64,000 nucleotides of DNA from Arthrobacter cheniae (GTDB taxonomy: Bacteria; Actinomycetota; Actinomycetes; Actinomycetales; Micrococcaceae). Every line of letters begins with the position of its first letter. Within the stretch, counting starts at the first letter, position 1. This document shows positions 1-8,379 of this stretch, one piece after another. The stretch covers positions 372,001 to 436,000 of the forward strand of contig NZ_QZVT01000002.1 of NCBI RefSeq assembly GCF_003602275.1, read 5' to 3'. A program made the translations under genes and the position numbers. The notes below the pieces were generated by a model, which was given only the letters and a program-made list of their open reading frames with translations, ran no database searches and was not told the DNA's origin.

Positions 1-1
1 C

Positions 2-139
2 GGTGGGCTCGTCTCCTCGACCGCGCTGACGCTCGTCCTCGTGCCGGTCCTGTACCGGCTCGTCGAGGGCCGCCGGGAGGAACGGGCGTCGCGCCGGGAG
101 GAGCAGTCCCGGGGCTTTACGGGCGAACAACCCGCCTAG
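2..139 (+). CDS. C-terminal end of an RND-family efflux permease (partial)
   Basis: The window opens inside a gene; 45 codons remain before a TAG at 137. The visible peptide has a GGLVSSTALTLVLVPVLYRL segment followed by a charged Arg/Glu tail. This is the usual last transmembrane helix and cytoplasmic tail of RND transporters (AcrB/CzcA/HAE1-like), which export drugs, metals or lipids using the proton gradient. The substrate cannot be judged from this end. A MarR regulator follows 110 nt downstream in the same direction. MarR genes often sit beside efflux genes, so regulation of this pump is possible but only inferred. Confidence 0.6.
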   Translation, partial: GGLVSSTALTLVLVPVLYRLVEGRREERASRREEQSRGFTGEQPA

Positions 140-187
140 CCAGCAAGGACGCATCGTGACTGTCAGGTGCGGTACCTTGATCGGCGG

Positions 188-193
188 CTACAC
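188..193 (+). promoter_or_regulatory. Possible -10 element of the marR promoter
   Basis: The hexamer TACACT shares one base with the left end of the palindrome at 193-212. A regulator bound there would block this promoter. I see no convincing -35 element. Confidence 0.3.
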
Positions 194-212
194 TAGATGC
201 AAAGCTATCTAG
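193..212 (+). promoter_or_regulatory. Palindromic operator candidate for the MarR regulator
   Basis: The 20 bp CTAGATGCAAAGCTATCTAG has perfect 6-bp arms (CTAGAT/ATCTAG) around an 8-bp centre. Size and placement fit a MarR dimer site used for autoregulation, 36 nt before the preferred ATG. That the neighbouring MarR protein binds it is inference. Confidence 0.55.
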
Positions 213-248
213 TTGTCGGCGGCGCCGGCAGAAGGCCGGGACGCAGCC

Positions 249-749
249 ATGGCTGAGCAGGTGGACACAACGATCGGACGCACGGATCAGGACGACCCGA
301 GCGATACCGGGCCCTCGGTCCGGCAGTCGTCGGAGACCTGGGAGTCGCTGTTCCGCGCTCAGGTCGGCGTCATGCGGCGAATCCGCATGGATCCGGTGTT
401 CAGGGAGCTACCCATCGGCGAGTACGACGTCCTCTTCAACCTGACCCGCTGTCCCACGGGCTGGACGCGCCTCAACGAGCTCAACCACCACCTACTCATC
501 AGCCAGCCCAGCCTCAGCCGGATGGTGGACCGGCTGGAAGCAAAGGGCCTGGTGGTGAAGCGGCCCGCGCAGACGGACCAGCGCGGCGTCGAACTCGCGC
601 TCACCGACGAGGGCCGGGCGTTGCAGAGGCGCATCGGATCGACGCATGTCCACCGCATCCAGGAGGTGCTGGCGCCCGTGCTCAGCACATCCGAGATGGA
701 GCAGCTCAAAGCACTCACCGACAAGATCAACGCGCACCTCGGCGACTAG
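249..749 (+). CDS. MarR-family transcriptional regulator
   Basis: A 166-residue winged-helix regulator. The central part (GWTRLNELNHHLLISQPSLS, then RMVDRLEAKGLV) is the MarR helix-turn-helix, followed by the wing with a conserved Asp-Gln-Arg-Gly and LTDEGRAL. The flanking helices would form the dimer interface. MarR proteins usually repress their own gene and a neighbouring efflux or oxidoreductase gene until a small aromatic ligand or oxidant releases them. I chose the ATG at 249. A TTG at 213 would start immediately after the palindrome at 193-212, adds 12 residues outside the family fold and has no ribosome site. Plausible targets are the upstream RND gene and the dehydrogenase at 1220. 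Confidence 0.88.
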   Translation: MAEQVDTTIGRTDQDDPSDTGPSVRQSSETWESLFRAQVGVMRRIRMDPVFRELPIGEYDVLFNLTRCPTGWTRLNELNHHLLISQPSLSRMVDRLEAKGLVVKRPAQTDQRGVELALTDEGRALQRRIGSTHVHRIQEVLAPVLSTSEMEQLKALTDKINAHLGD

Positions 750-850
750 CACGGCGTACCTCCCCGGACCGTCGACGCGGAACGCGGGAGGGCTTCGTCA
801 TCGCCGGCGTCGGGTGGGCTCGTCCGTCTGGGGAGCAGTCAGCGCGGCAA

Positions 851-1099
851 TCAGCGGAGGACGAGCCGCTCTTCGCTGCGCTCCAGGGGGAGGTTGTGGA
901 CCGAGGCAGTCACCAGGAGCCGTGAATGCTGCAGCGAGCCGCCGACCGTCGAGAGGAAGGCCGTGTCGGTAGCATCCCTGCCGGTCTCAATGCGCAGCAT
1001 CGAGGCCCTCGGCGCAAGCCCGGTCGCGTCCAGCAGGAGCCAGGAACCGTCGACCCACGCCTCGACGGCGGCGTGGAAGTCCATCGGACTGAGGCCGGT
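851..1099 (-). pseudogene. Remnant of a transglutaminase-like protein gene (3' end only)
   Basis: About 83 minus-strand codons ending in TGA at 851. They read like the C-terminal part of bacterial transglutaminase-like proteins: GLSPMDFHAAVEAWV (conserved catalytic-type His region), then WLLLDATGLAP, then DTAFLSTVGG. Family members are about 250-300 residues with a catalytic Cys upstream. Here the similarity stops abruptly near 1099, and the frame beyond it, antisense to the dehydrogenase gene, does not resemble the family. No start codon with a ribosome site is seen near the break. This is best read as a gene truncated by deletion or rearrangement, lying between marR and the dehydrogenase. 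It fills most of the 750-1219 interval; I see nothing else there. Confidence 0.6.
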
Positions 1100-1219
1100 T
1101 CGTTGCTCCCGGTAGACGGTCGGTTCGCCTCCAACTCTATGCTTGAGAAAAGGCCGCACACGTCGGCGTCGGCCGGGCATCTCCGGGCCGGCGGGCCGTA
1201 GCAGCATGAGAGGAACATC

Positions 1220-2140
1220 ATGAGCGAGTTCACAGCGGATGCCATCGGTGACCTGACCGGAAAGCGTGCGATCATCACGGGCGCCAACAGCGGGCTCGGA
1301 CTGCAGACCGCCGTCGGGCTGGCGCGGAAGGGTGCCCATGTCGTGCTCGCGTGCCGCAGCGAGCAGCGGGGGCGCGACGCCGAACAGAGGGTGCGTTCCC
1401 TCAGCGGAAGCGAGCACGTGCACATGCGCGTGCTCGATCTGGCGAATCTCGCCTCCGTGCGCGACTTCGCGGCCGGCACGGAGGGACCGCTCGATCTGCT
1501 CGTGAACAACGCGGGAGTCATGGCGACGCCGAGGTCGACCACCGCTGACGGGTTCGAGCTGCAGTTCGGCACCAATCACCTCGGCCACTTCGCACTGACG
1601 GGTTTGCTGCTGCGGAACCTCCATGCGGCCACTTCGGCGCGCGTGGTCACGCTGTCGAGCCTCGCGCACAAGCGCGGCCGTCTCGACTTCGGGGACCTGC
1701 AGTCCGAGCGCGGCTATCGCCGATGGGGTGCCTATGGACAGAGCAAGATCGCCAACCTGTACTTCATGGTGGAACTTGATCGACGCGCCCGTGCCGCAGG
1801 GTGGGACCTCGTCTCGGTGGCAGCACACCCGGGGCTCGCAAACACCAACCTGACCGCCGGCATGCAGACCCCGGCCATGCTTGACGTCTTCTCCGGCTTC
1901 GTTCGGCTGATGAGCCAGTCCGATGCAGCCGGAGCACTGCCCACCCTGTACGCGGCGACGGCCCCGGACGTCAGGGGCGGCGATTACTACGGCCCGTCCG
2001 GTCCGGGCGAGACCCGCGGCGCTCCCCGCCTCGTGGCACCGGTGGCCAGGGTTCTGGACCGGGACATCGCGGTGCGGCTCTGGAACCGCAGTGTCGAATT
2101 GACCGGAGTGGACTACGCGTCGCTCCAGCCTGCCGGATGA
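1220..2140 (+). CDS. Short-chain dehydrogenase/reductase
   Basis: A 306-residue classical-type SDR. Cofactor motif TGANSGLG is near residues 19-26, the structural NNAG is near residues 95-98, and the catalytic Tyr-x-x-x-Lys is YGQSK near residues 172-176. The stretch TTADGFELQFGTNHLGHFAL is typical of the retinol dehydrogenase/WW-domain-oxidoreductase/protochlorophyllide-reductase-like branch, where NADP(H) is the usual cofactor. The substrate is unknown. A GAGAGGA ribosome site lies just before the start. A closely related paralogue is at 19852-20766. The marR gene upstream could control it, but a pseudogene lies between them. Confidence 0.9.
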   Translation: MSEFTADAIGDLTGKRAIITGANSGLGLQTAVGLARKGAHVVLACRSEQRGRDAEQRVRSLSGSEHVHMRVLDLANLASVRDFAAGTEGPLDLLVNNAGVMATPRSTTADGFELQFGTNHLGHFALTGLLLRNLHAATSARVVTLSSLAHKRGRLDFGDLQSERGYRRWGAYGQSKIANLYFMVELDRRARAAGWDLVSVAAHPGLANTNLTAGMQTPAMLDVFSGFVRLMSQSDAAGALPTLYAATAPDVRGGDYYGPSGPGETRGAPRLVAPVARVLDRDIAVRLWNRSVELTGVDYASLQPAG

Positions 2141-2227
2141 CCGACGGCCTGCCGGCCAACCGAGAGCCAAGGATGGGCCTGCCTGCTTGACCGACGGGAA
2201 AGTGGGCCTGCCGGCTGACCGACGGCG
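2131..2227. repeat. Three imperfect short direct repeats
   Basis: A unit like GGCCTGCC(G)GCTGACCGACGG recurs at about 2131-2155, 2175-2198 and 2204-2227 in the gap between two convergent genes. The first copy overlaps the end of the dehydrogenase gene. It may be slippage-derived; no function is evident. Confidence 0.5.
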
Positions 2228-2233
2228 ATAGGG

Positions 2234-2248
2234 TCGGCCGCCGGCCGA
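2234..2248. terminator. Small GC-rich stem-loop between convergent genes
   Basis: TCGGCC-gcc-GGCCGA forms a 6-bp stem with a 3-nt loop, without a T-tract, between the dehydrogenase and the lipoprotein gene. It is a possible bidirectional terminator. Confidence 0.35.
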
Positions 2249-2258
2249 AGGCGAGGAG

Positions 2259-3029
2259 TCAGCCCGTCGGCGGTGCCGCGACCTGCACCGAGAGGATCAT
2301 CTCGCGGATGGTGGCGAACTCCGGCGTGGCGTAGTACTCCTCGGCCTCCCCGATCGTGCCGAAGGAGACGGTTGCCGGACCGGTGTTCGCCGGCGCTTTC
2401 GGTGCGAGCACCTCGAGGTCTCCGAAACTGAAGCGGCCCAAGGATTCGCCGCCCTGGACGGTGTTCGACAGGGAGCAGGCCAGCGCGTCCGCCCCGCCTA
2501 CTCCGTCGGTGATCCCGTACGCGCCGAAGAAGCGGAATCCGGTGATGAGCCGGACGACGAATCGCGGCTCGATCCCGGTTGCGGCCGCTGGTTCGTCCGT
2601 CAGCGCGAGCGGTTCGCTGCCGATGACGTAGTAGGGCGTGCGCTCCGACTCGGGGCAGGGCGCTTCCGGTGTGAGGATGCCGGAGTGCAGCTCTGCGGTG
2701 GTCATCCCGTCCGGCGTGCGGACGGCGTAGTGCAGCGAATCGGGCGCGTAGAGGCCGGGCGCGGGAGCGAGCGGTTGCACCACCCAGTCCTGGGGCAGTT
2801 CGAAGCTCACGAGCCTCGAAGGATCGGTGAAGACTTTCCACCCGTCCCGTGCCTCGCGGAGGGGCGCCACGGTCGGCTCGGGTGTTGCGCTGGCAGATGA
2901 TCCTGATGACGACGCACTTCCGTCGCCCTCCTCCGCCGCGGTGCACGACGCGAGGAGGAGCGCGATGAGCGCCGCGGTGAGGATGCGCGAGAACTGCCAG
3001 GCGCTCGTACTGGGTCGTGCCTCGATCAT
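2259..3029 (-). CDS. Predicted lipoprotein of unknown function
   Basis: A 256-residue exported protein. The N-terminus has basic residues, a hydrophobic run, and the lipobox LLASC with the lipidated Cys at about residue 29. A Ser/Gly/Ala-rich linker of about 25 residues follows, as is usual for surface-anchored actinobacterial lipoproteins. The mature part (LVSFELPQDWVV and similar) resembles PsbP/Mog1-like 'user of fold' lipoproteins only in a general way, so I assign no function. The start has a good GGGAGG site. A -10-like TAGACT at 3063-3068 (minus strand) overlaps the end of the preceding desulfurase gene, so it probably has its own promoter. Confidence 0.75.
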   Translation of the reverse strand: MIEARPSTSAWQFSRILTAALIALLLASCTAAEEGDGSASSSGSSASATPEPTVAPLREARDGWKVFTDPSRLVSFELPQDWVVQPLAPAPGLYAPDSLHYAVRTPDGMTTAELHSGILTPEAPCPESERTPYYVIGSEPLALTDEPAAATGIEPRFVVRLITGFRFFGAYGITDGVGGADALACSLSNTVQGGESLGRFSFGDLEVLAPKAPANTGPATVSFGTIGEAEEYYATPEFATIREMILSVQVAAPPTG

Positions 3030-3062
3030 TGCGGTCCTCCCTCGGCGTCGCCTCGTGCCGCC

Positions 3063-3068
3063 AGTCTA
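3063..3068 (-). promoter_or_regulatory. -10-like element for the lipoprotein gene
   Basis: TAGACT on the minus strand, about 34 nt before the lipoprotein start, overlapping the stop region of the upstream desulfurase gene. It suggests separate expression from the nad operon. Confidence 0.35.
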
Positions 3069-4238
3069 GGTGTCGGCGAGGTGACCGAGCCCATGTGCCG
3101 CGCCGAGGGAGCGGGCGGCGAGGACCGACGCGATGACGGCGTCGGCTGCCTCCTCGAGGTCCTCGCGTGCCGTGGCCTGGGTCCACGACAGGCGGACGGC
3201 GCTGAGGGCTGTCCCCTCGTCGAGCCCGAGTGCCAGCAGGACGGCCGACGGCTCCGAGGATCCGGCCGCGCAGGCCGACCCACTCGAGCAGACGACGCCG
3301 CGCCGCTCGAGTTCGAGCAGGACGGTCTCCCCGCTCACGCCTGGGAAACAGAAGGAGGCGAGGTTCGGCAGTCGGTCCTCGGCATGACCCGTCAGAAGGG
3401 CATCCGGAACACGCGTCAGAATCCGCGCGATGAAGGCGTCGCGCGCCGACGCCGCGTCAGCGGCTGCTGCAGGTAGCGCGCCCCGGGCCAGCTCCAGCGC
3501 CCTCGCGAGGCCGACGGCGCCGGCCACGTTCTCCGTGCCCGAGCGGCGCCCCCGTTCCTGGCCCCCGCCATGCAGCACCGGTTCGCAGCGGATTCCCGAG
3601 CGCAGGTACAGCAGGCCGATACCCTTCGGCGTGCCGAGTTTGTGTCCGGACAGGCTGAGCGCCGAGACGCCCAGACGGTCGACGTCGATAGGAAGCCAGC
3701 CTGCAGCCTGCACGGCGTCCGTGTGGAAGGGGACGCCTCTCCTCCTGCAGATTCCCGCCAGAGCGGCGACGTCCTGCACCGTGCCCATCTCGTTGTTGGC
3801 GTACATCACGGTGCACAGCGTGGTGTCCTCCCTCAAGACAGCCTCGAGTGCGGCGGGCGCTACGACACCGGTGTCGGAGACGGGCAGCACGGTGATCCGA
3901 AAATTATGCGTGTCCCGCAGGTAGGCGAGGACCTCGGTCACCGCGGGATGCTCGATCGCGCTCGTGACGATATGGCGGCCCCGAGGGGAGGCGAGGGAGA
4001 TACCCTTCAACGCGAGATTGTTGGCCTCGGTGCCGCCCGAGGTGATGATGACCTCCGACGGCCTGCAGCCGAGCATCCCCGCGAGCCGGACGCGGGCGGT
4101 CGAGAAGGCGTCCGCGGCGGCCTCGCCATAGGTGTGGTGGCTCGAAGGGTTCCCGAACGTCGTGGTCAGGAGGGGCCACATCTCCTCGAGGACCTCACGC
4201 CGGACCGGTGCCGTCGCGGCGGCGTCAAGGTAGATCAT
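3066..4238 (-). CDS. Cysteine desulfurase (NifS/IscS-like) of the nad operon
   Basis: A 390-residue PLP enzyme that takes sulfur from L-cysteine, forming alanine and an enzyme persulfide. Visible are the PLP Lys in LSGHKLGTPKG, the conserved His in SAIEHPAV, TSGGTEANNLALKG near the N-terminus, and the persulfide Cys in CSSGSACAAGSSEPS. The start at 4238 (MIYLDAAATAP) matches the family and overlaps nadC by 14 nt; a longer start would add residues read mainly through nadC. It is the last gene of nadABC, the same association seen with nifS in Bacillus. Inferred role: sulfur supply for the NadA [4Fe-4S] cluster. Confidence 0.93.
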   Translation of the reverse strand: MIYLDAAATAPVRREVLEEMWPLLTTTFGNPSSHHTYGEAAADAFSTARVRLAGMLGCRPSEVIITSGGTEANNLALKGISLASPRGRHIVTSAIEHPAVTEVLAYLRDTHNFRITVLPVSDTGVVAPAALEAVLREDTTLCTVMYANNEMGTVQDVAALAGICRRRGVPFHTDAVQAAGWLPIDVDRLGVSALSLSGHKLGTPKGIGLLYLRSGIRCEPVLHGGGQERGRRSGTENVAGAVGLARALELARGALPAAAADAASARDAFIARILTRVPDALLTGHAEDRLPNLASFCFPGVSGETVLLELERRGVVCSSGSACAAGSSEPSAVLLALGLDEGTALSAVRLSWTQATAREDLEEAADAVIASVLAARSLGAAHGLGHLADT

Positions 4239-5226
4239 GCTCGCCGCCCTGATCGGTAGCATCCTCCGTTACCCCATCCGAAGCAGCCGCCACGGGCCTG
4301 CCGGGGCCCGCCGCGAAATCGAGCCCCAGGTCGAGGGCACGGACGCTGTGCGTGAGCGCACCCGCGGAGATGATGTCCACCCCGGTTGCAGCGATCGCCG
4401 CCACCGTGTCCAGGCGCACGTTCCCACTGGCCTCGACAAGCGCACGGCCGCCGATCATGCGTACGCCCTCCGCCAGTTCCTCGAGGGCGAAGTTGTCGAG
4501 CATGATCGTGTCGACCCCCGCTGCGAGGACCGGCTCGATCTGGTCCAGCCGATCGACCTCCACCTCGACGTGCACCGTGTGCGGCAGCCGCGAGCGGGCT
4601 GCCAGCAGTGCAGCCGTGAGTGCCCAGGGCCCGTCGACGGCGAGCAGGGCAAGGTGGTTGTCCTTCACCATCACGGCATCGGAGAGGCTGGATCGGTGGT
4701 TCGAGCCACCTCCGCACCGGACCGCCCACCGCTCCAGCACCCTGAGGCCCGGGGTGGTCTTGCGGGTGTCGACGATCCGGGCGTCCGTACCGCCGGCAGC
4801 CTCCACGAAGGCTTGGGTCATGGTCGCGATCCCGCTGAGGCGTTGAACGATATTGAGGGCCGTCCGCTCGGCCTTGAGGATACCCGCGGCCGGCCCGGAG
4901 ATGTCGGCTATGGTGTCTCCAGCCTCGAAGCGGGAGCCGTCCGGGCGTGGGAACGTGACGCTGATACGGCCGTCGGTCAGCTGCATGGCCACCTCGATGG
5001 CCGCCGTTCCGCAGAGGACACCTGGTTCGCGTGCCGTAATGGTCGCCGTCGAGCAGAGGTCGGGGTCGATGAGCGCCTGGACCGTGATGTCACCCCAGGG
5101 TGCGTCCTCGGCGAGCGCAGCGGCGACGATCGACTCGATGAGGTGCCGCGGCGGAACGGTCGCCTGCGGTACCACCGGGGTCGGCCTGCTCATGGCGGCC
5201 CTCGTGGGGCTGGTCGTGGGGGTCAT
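4225..5226 (-). CDS. nadC: Quinolinate phosphoribosyltransferase (nicotinate-nucleotide pyrophosphorylase, carboxylating)
   Basis: A 333-residue cytoplasmic enzyme that converts quinolinate and PRPP to nicotinate mononucleotide, CO2 and pyrophosphate, the third step of de novo NAD synthesis. Recognisable blocks are EDAPWGDIT near the N-terminus, RLSGIATMTQAF, the substrate-binding DTRKTTPGLR, RCGGGSNHR, VKDNHL, EVEVD and EASGNV. The N-terminal 25 residues are an Ala/Pro/Thr-rich lead. Its ATG at 5226 overlaps the nadB stop (ATGA), with GGAG 9 nt upstream, so the two are translationally coupled. Confidence 0.96.
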   Translation of the reverse strand: MTPTTSPTRAAMSRPTPVVPQATVPPRHLIESIVAAALAEDAPWGDITVQALIDPDLCSTATITAREPGVLCGTAAIEVAMQLTDGRISVTFPRPDGSRFEAGDTIADISGPAAGILKAERTALNIVQRLSGIATMTQAFVEAAGGTDARIVDTRKTTPGLRVLERWAVRCGGGSNHRSSLSDAVMVKDNHLALLAVDGPWALTAALLAARSRLPHTVHVEVEVDRLDQIEPVLAAGVDTIMLDNFALEELAEGVRMIGGRALVEASGNVRLDTVAAIAATGVDIISAGALTHSVRALDLGLDFAAGPGRPVAAASDGVTEDATDQGGEHDLP

Positions 5227-6920
5227 TCGGTGGCTCCTTCAGCAGCTCGTACATAGGACCGGCCGGGTGCGGGCCGGGGGGAGGTCTCGGTCTGGTCTGC
5301 CCGGTAGTGGGCTCCGCAGGACGCCGTGCGCTGCGTGGCTGCGTGCACGAGCAGGCGCGCGCACAGCAGTAGGTTGTCCGTCTCTGGATCGGCACCGGCA
5401 CGGTAGGAGGCGAGGTGCTTGCGGGCCAGGTCGAGGCCAGCGCCCGTGCGCAGCACCCCGGCGTGGTCGGACATCAGGTCCTGCAGGTCGCGGCGGCTGA
5501 AGGCGTAGGACGCCGCCCTGGGTGAGTCGAGGTCGACGGGCTCGGCGTCGAAGCTGGGCGCCCCTGCCCTGCCGTGGACGATCGCCGCCGCGCAGCGGGC
5601 ACCGAACACCACGCCCTCGAGCAGGCTGTTCGAGGCCAGGCGGTTGGCGCCGTGGACGCCCGTTCTCGCCACCTCTCCGACGGCGAACAGCCCGGGCACG
5701 GACGTCCGCCCGTCGGCGTCGGTCCGCACTCCTCCCATCCAGTAGTGGGCTGCGGGCACCACCGGGATGATCTCCGACGACCAGTCGAATCCGTAGCGCG
5801 CAGTGAGCTCCGTCAACGAGGGGAAGCGCCGGGTGAGGAACTCCTCCCCCAGGGCGGTCGCGTCGAGGTACACCCGGTTTCCGGAGGAGTGATCCGGCGC
5901 GCCCGCCACGGAGCTGTTCGCCGAAGGGGTCGCCGGATCGGAGGCGCGGAGCGCGAGGTGTCGGGCGATGCTGCGGGACACGACGTCGCGCGGGGCCAGG
6001 TCCCCGTCGGGGTGGTAGTCCGCCATGAAGGCCCGTCCGTCGGCATCGACGAGCCGGGCACCCTCGCCCCGGACTGCTTCGGAGATCAGCGGGTTGCCCG
6101 GAACATCGAGTGACGTCGGGTGGAACTGGAAGAACTCGAGATCGGCGACCACAGCTCCTGCTCGCCAGGCCAACGCTACGCCGTCGCCCGTGGCGATCAC
6201 CGGGTTCGTCGTGGAGGCGAAGAGCTGGCCCGCCCCGCCGGTCGCAAGCACGACGGCGTCGGCGGTGATGTCGCGGAGGCGACCGGCCGCGAGTACGCGC
6301 ACCCCGACGGCCAGGGGCAAGCTTCCCGTCGGGGTCGACAGCAGGACGCGCGACACGAAGGTGTTCTCGAGCACCTCGATGCCGTCATCCCTCCTGACGG
6401 CCGCGGTCAGCGCGTCAACGAGGCCGGCACCCGTCGCGTCCCCTCCGAGATGCAGGATACGGGCAGCCGAATGGGCGGCTTCGCGTCCGAGGGCCAAGGA
6501 TGTTCCCGTGTCGCCGACGGTGTCGAAGACGACTCCCGCGCGCCGCAGGGCCCGAATGCCGTCGGCTGCACCATGGCAGAGCACCGAGACGGCGAACGGG
6601 TCGGAGACACCTGCACCCGCGGCCTGGGTGTCGGCGATGTGCGCGGCGACGGAGTCCCCGGTGTCCCCGTCGGCCCGCCGCGAGTGCCGCCCGTCAGTCT
6701 CCTCGACCCGAGGAACGACGGCGGCGATGCCGCCCTGCGCATACCGCGTGTTGCTCTCGGTGAGGGCGACCTTCGAGACCAGGACGACGGCGCACCGCGC
6801 ATCGAGCTGACGCAGCACGAGTGCCGTCTGAAGCCCTGCGATGCCGGCGCCGACCACCACGATCCGACGCGCCCGACCGACGGAGGGAGCCGTCGTGCCA
6901 CGCGTGCCCGTCCGGGTCAT
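5223..6920 (-). CDS. nadB: L-aspartate oxidase
   Basis: A 565-residue FAD enzyme oxidising L-aspartate to iminoaspartate, the first step of de novo NAD synthesis. The FAD-binding motif VVVGAGIAGLQTALVL lies near residues 20-38. Succinate dehydrogenase-flavoprotein-like blocks follow: SNTRYAQGGIAAV, ATGGAGQLF, FHPTSL, EAVRGEGA, the catalytic-type APRDVVSR, and HGANRLASNSLLEG. The ATG at 6920 overlaps the nadA stop by 4 nt (ATGA). Earlier in-frame codons lie inside nadA and do not look like the family. Short low-complexity insertions (for example near residue 340) occur between the domains. Confidence 0.96.
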   Translation of the reverse strand: MTRTGTRGTTAPSVGRARRIVVVGAGIAGLQTALVLRQLDARCAVVLVSKVALTESNTRYAQGGIAAVVPRVEETDGRHSRRADGDTGDSVAAHIADTQAAGAGVSDPFAVSVLCHGAADGIRALRRAGVVFDTVGDTGTSLALGREAAHSAARILHLGGDATGAGLVDALTAAVRRDDGIEVLENTFVSRVLLSTPTGSLPLAVGVRVLAAGRLRDITADAVVLATGGAGQLFASTTNPVIATGDGVALAWRAGAVVADLEFFQFHPTSLDVPGNPLISEAVRGEGARLVDADGRAFMADYHPDGDLAPRDVVSRSIARHLALRASDPATPSANSSVAGAPDHSSGNRVYLDATALGEEFLTRRFPSLTELTARYGFDWSSEIIPVVPAAHYWMGGVRTDADGRTSVPGLFAVGEVARTGVHGANRLASNSLLEGVVFGARCAAAIVHGRAGAPSFDAEPVDLDSPRAASYAFSRRDLQDLMSDHAGVLRTGAGLDLARKHLASYRAGADPETDNLLLCARLLVHAATQRTASCGAHYRADQTETSPRPAPGRSYVRAAEGATE

Positions 6921-8200
6921 GGGCGGACCGCGAGCATCCGGTTGAGGGCCACGCGGGCCGGCTCCGCAACGTTGTCCGCAACCGTGATGCGATTCATCAC
7001 CCTGCCCTCGACGAGTCCCTCCAGCACCCAGGCGAGGTAGCCGGGATGGATGCGGTACATCGTCGAACAGGGGCAAATCACGGGATCGAGGCAGAAGATG
7101 GTGTGCTGCGGATACTGGGCGGCGAGGCGGTTCACCATGTTGATCTCGGTGCCGATCGCGAACGTGCTGCCGGGCTCCGCCGCATCGATCGCCTTCCGGA
7201 TGTAGTCGGTGGAGCCCGCCTCATCGGCGGCGTCGACGACGGGCATCGGGCATTCCGGGTGCACGATCACCCGGACACCGGGGAACTCCGCCCGGGCCTT
7301 GTCGATCTGGGCGACGGTGAAGCGCTTGTGCACGGAGCAGAATCCGTGCCAGAGGATCACACGGGAGTCCCGGAGGGTCTGCTCGTCCGTTCCGCCCCAT
7401 GGCTTCCTCGGGTTCCACATCGGCATGTGCTCCAGCGGGACGCCCATGGCCTTGGCGGTGTTGCGTCCAAGGTGCTGGTCCGGAAAGAAGAGGACGCGCT
7501 GGCCACGTTCGAACGCCCACTCGAGCACTGCGGCGGCGTTCGACGACGTGCAGACTATTCCTCCGTGCTCGCCGCAGAAACCCTTCAGTGCGGCGGAGGA
7601 ATTCATGTACGTCACGGGAATGACGGGTTGGCGTCCGTCGGCGTCGGGTTCCGAGCCGAACAGCTCGGTCAGCTGTTCCCAGCACTCGGAGACCGAGTCG
7701 ATGTCGGCCATGTCGGCCATCGAGCAGCCGGCGGCGAGGTTCGGGAGGATGACGGCCTGCTGCGGAGTCGAGAGCATGTCCGCCGTCTCGGCCATGAAGT
7801 GGACCCCACAGAACACGATGGCCTCCGCCTCGGCCCGCTCCGTGGCTGCACGCGCGAGCTGATAGCTGTCGCCGACGAAATCGGCATACTGCACCACCTC
7901 GTCACGCTGGTAGAAGTGCCCGAGAATGACGACCGACTCCCCCAGCGTCTCCTTCGCCGCGCGGATGCGTCGGTCCAGGTCCGGAGCGGAGGCTGTCCTG
8001 TACTCCTCGGGCAGTTCGCCCTGGCGGGGTGTCGCAGGCGGAGCGGTATCCCCCATGGAGGCGCCCGGCCCGTACTCGGGCATGGGCAGCGCGTCGAAGG
8101 CCCAGGGATCCCGGGCGAGCGCCGGAGAACAGGTCGAGGTGGGCGCAGGTACGGCTGTTGTTCCGCGTGAGATGAGCTCGATGGCAGTGGTGACGGACAA
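6917..8200 (-). CDS. nadA: Quinolinate synthase
   Basis: A 427-residue [4Fe-4S] enzyme that condenses iminoaspartate with dihydroxyacetone phosphate to quinolinate. Conserved parts: ILGHFYQRDEVVQYADFVGD, GVHFMAETADML, then cluster-type cysteines in FCGEHGGIVCTSSNA and CLDPVICPCSTM, and HPECPMPVVDAAD. The start is a TTG at 8200 preceded by AGGGAG at proper spacing; no ATG/GTG fits better. The N-terminal 50-60 residues are a poorly conserved actinobacterial lead. It is the first structural gene of the operon, 179 nt after the regulator gene nrtR. Cluster assembly probably uses the desulfurase encoded at the operon end. Confidence 0.96.
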   Translation of the reverse strand: MSVTTAIELISRGTTAVPAPTSTCSPALARDPWAFDALPMPEYGPGASMGDTAPPATPRQGELPEEYRTASAPDLDRRIRAAKETLGESVVILGHFYQRDEVVQYADFVGDSYQLARAATERAEAEAIVFCGVHFMAETADMLSTPQQAVILPNLAAGCSMADMADIDSVSECWEQLTELFGSEPDADGRQPVIPVTYMNSSAALKGFCGEHGGIVCTSSNAAAVLEWAFERGQRVLFFPDQHLGRNTAKAMGVPLEHMPMWNPRKPWGGTDEQTLRDSRVILWHGFCSVHKRFTVAQIDKARAEFPGVRVIVHPECPMPVVDAADEAGSTDYIRKAIDAAEPGSTFAIGTEINMVNRLAAQYPQHTIFCLDPVICPCSTMYRIHPGYLAWVLEGLVEGRVMNRITVADNVAEPARVALNRMLAVRP

Positions 8201-8379
8201 GTGCTTCTCCCTAGGGTGGGCCCTCGCCCGGCAGGGCGTGGGGGCGGTACGGCGGGGCGTTCGATCGAAGGGGTCCGGACCGGATGGGTCCGGACGAGCG
8301 CGGAGCAGGAGTGCCTGGCTGAACAGGCTCCGACCATGCGGGGGGCCGCGGATCGGCCGACGTGGCGTGCGGGCCGGGC

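Noticed and set aside
213..248. TTG start for marR
   Set aside because: It would begin at the last base of the palindrome without a ribosome site; the ATG at 249 fits the fold better.
851..2170. Long minus-strand open frame covering the dehydrogenase gene
   Set aside because: Only its 3' end looks like a protein family; the rest is antisense to a clear SDR gene with better motifs.
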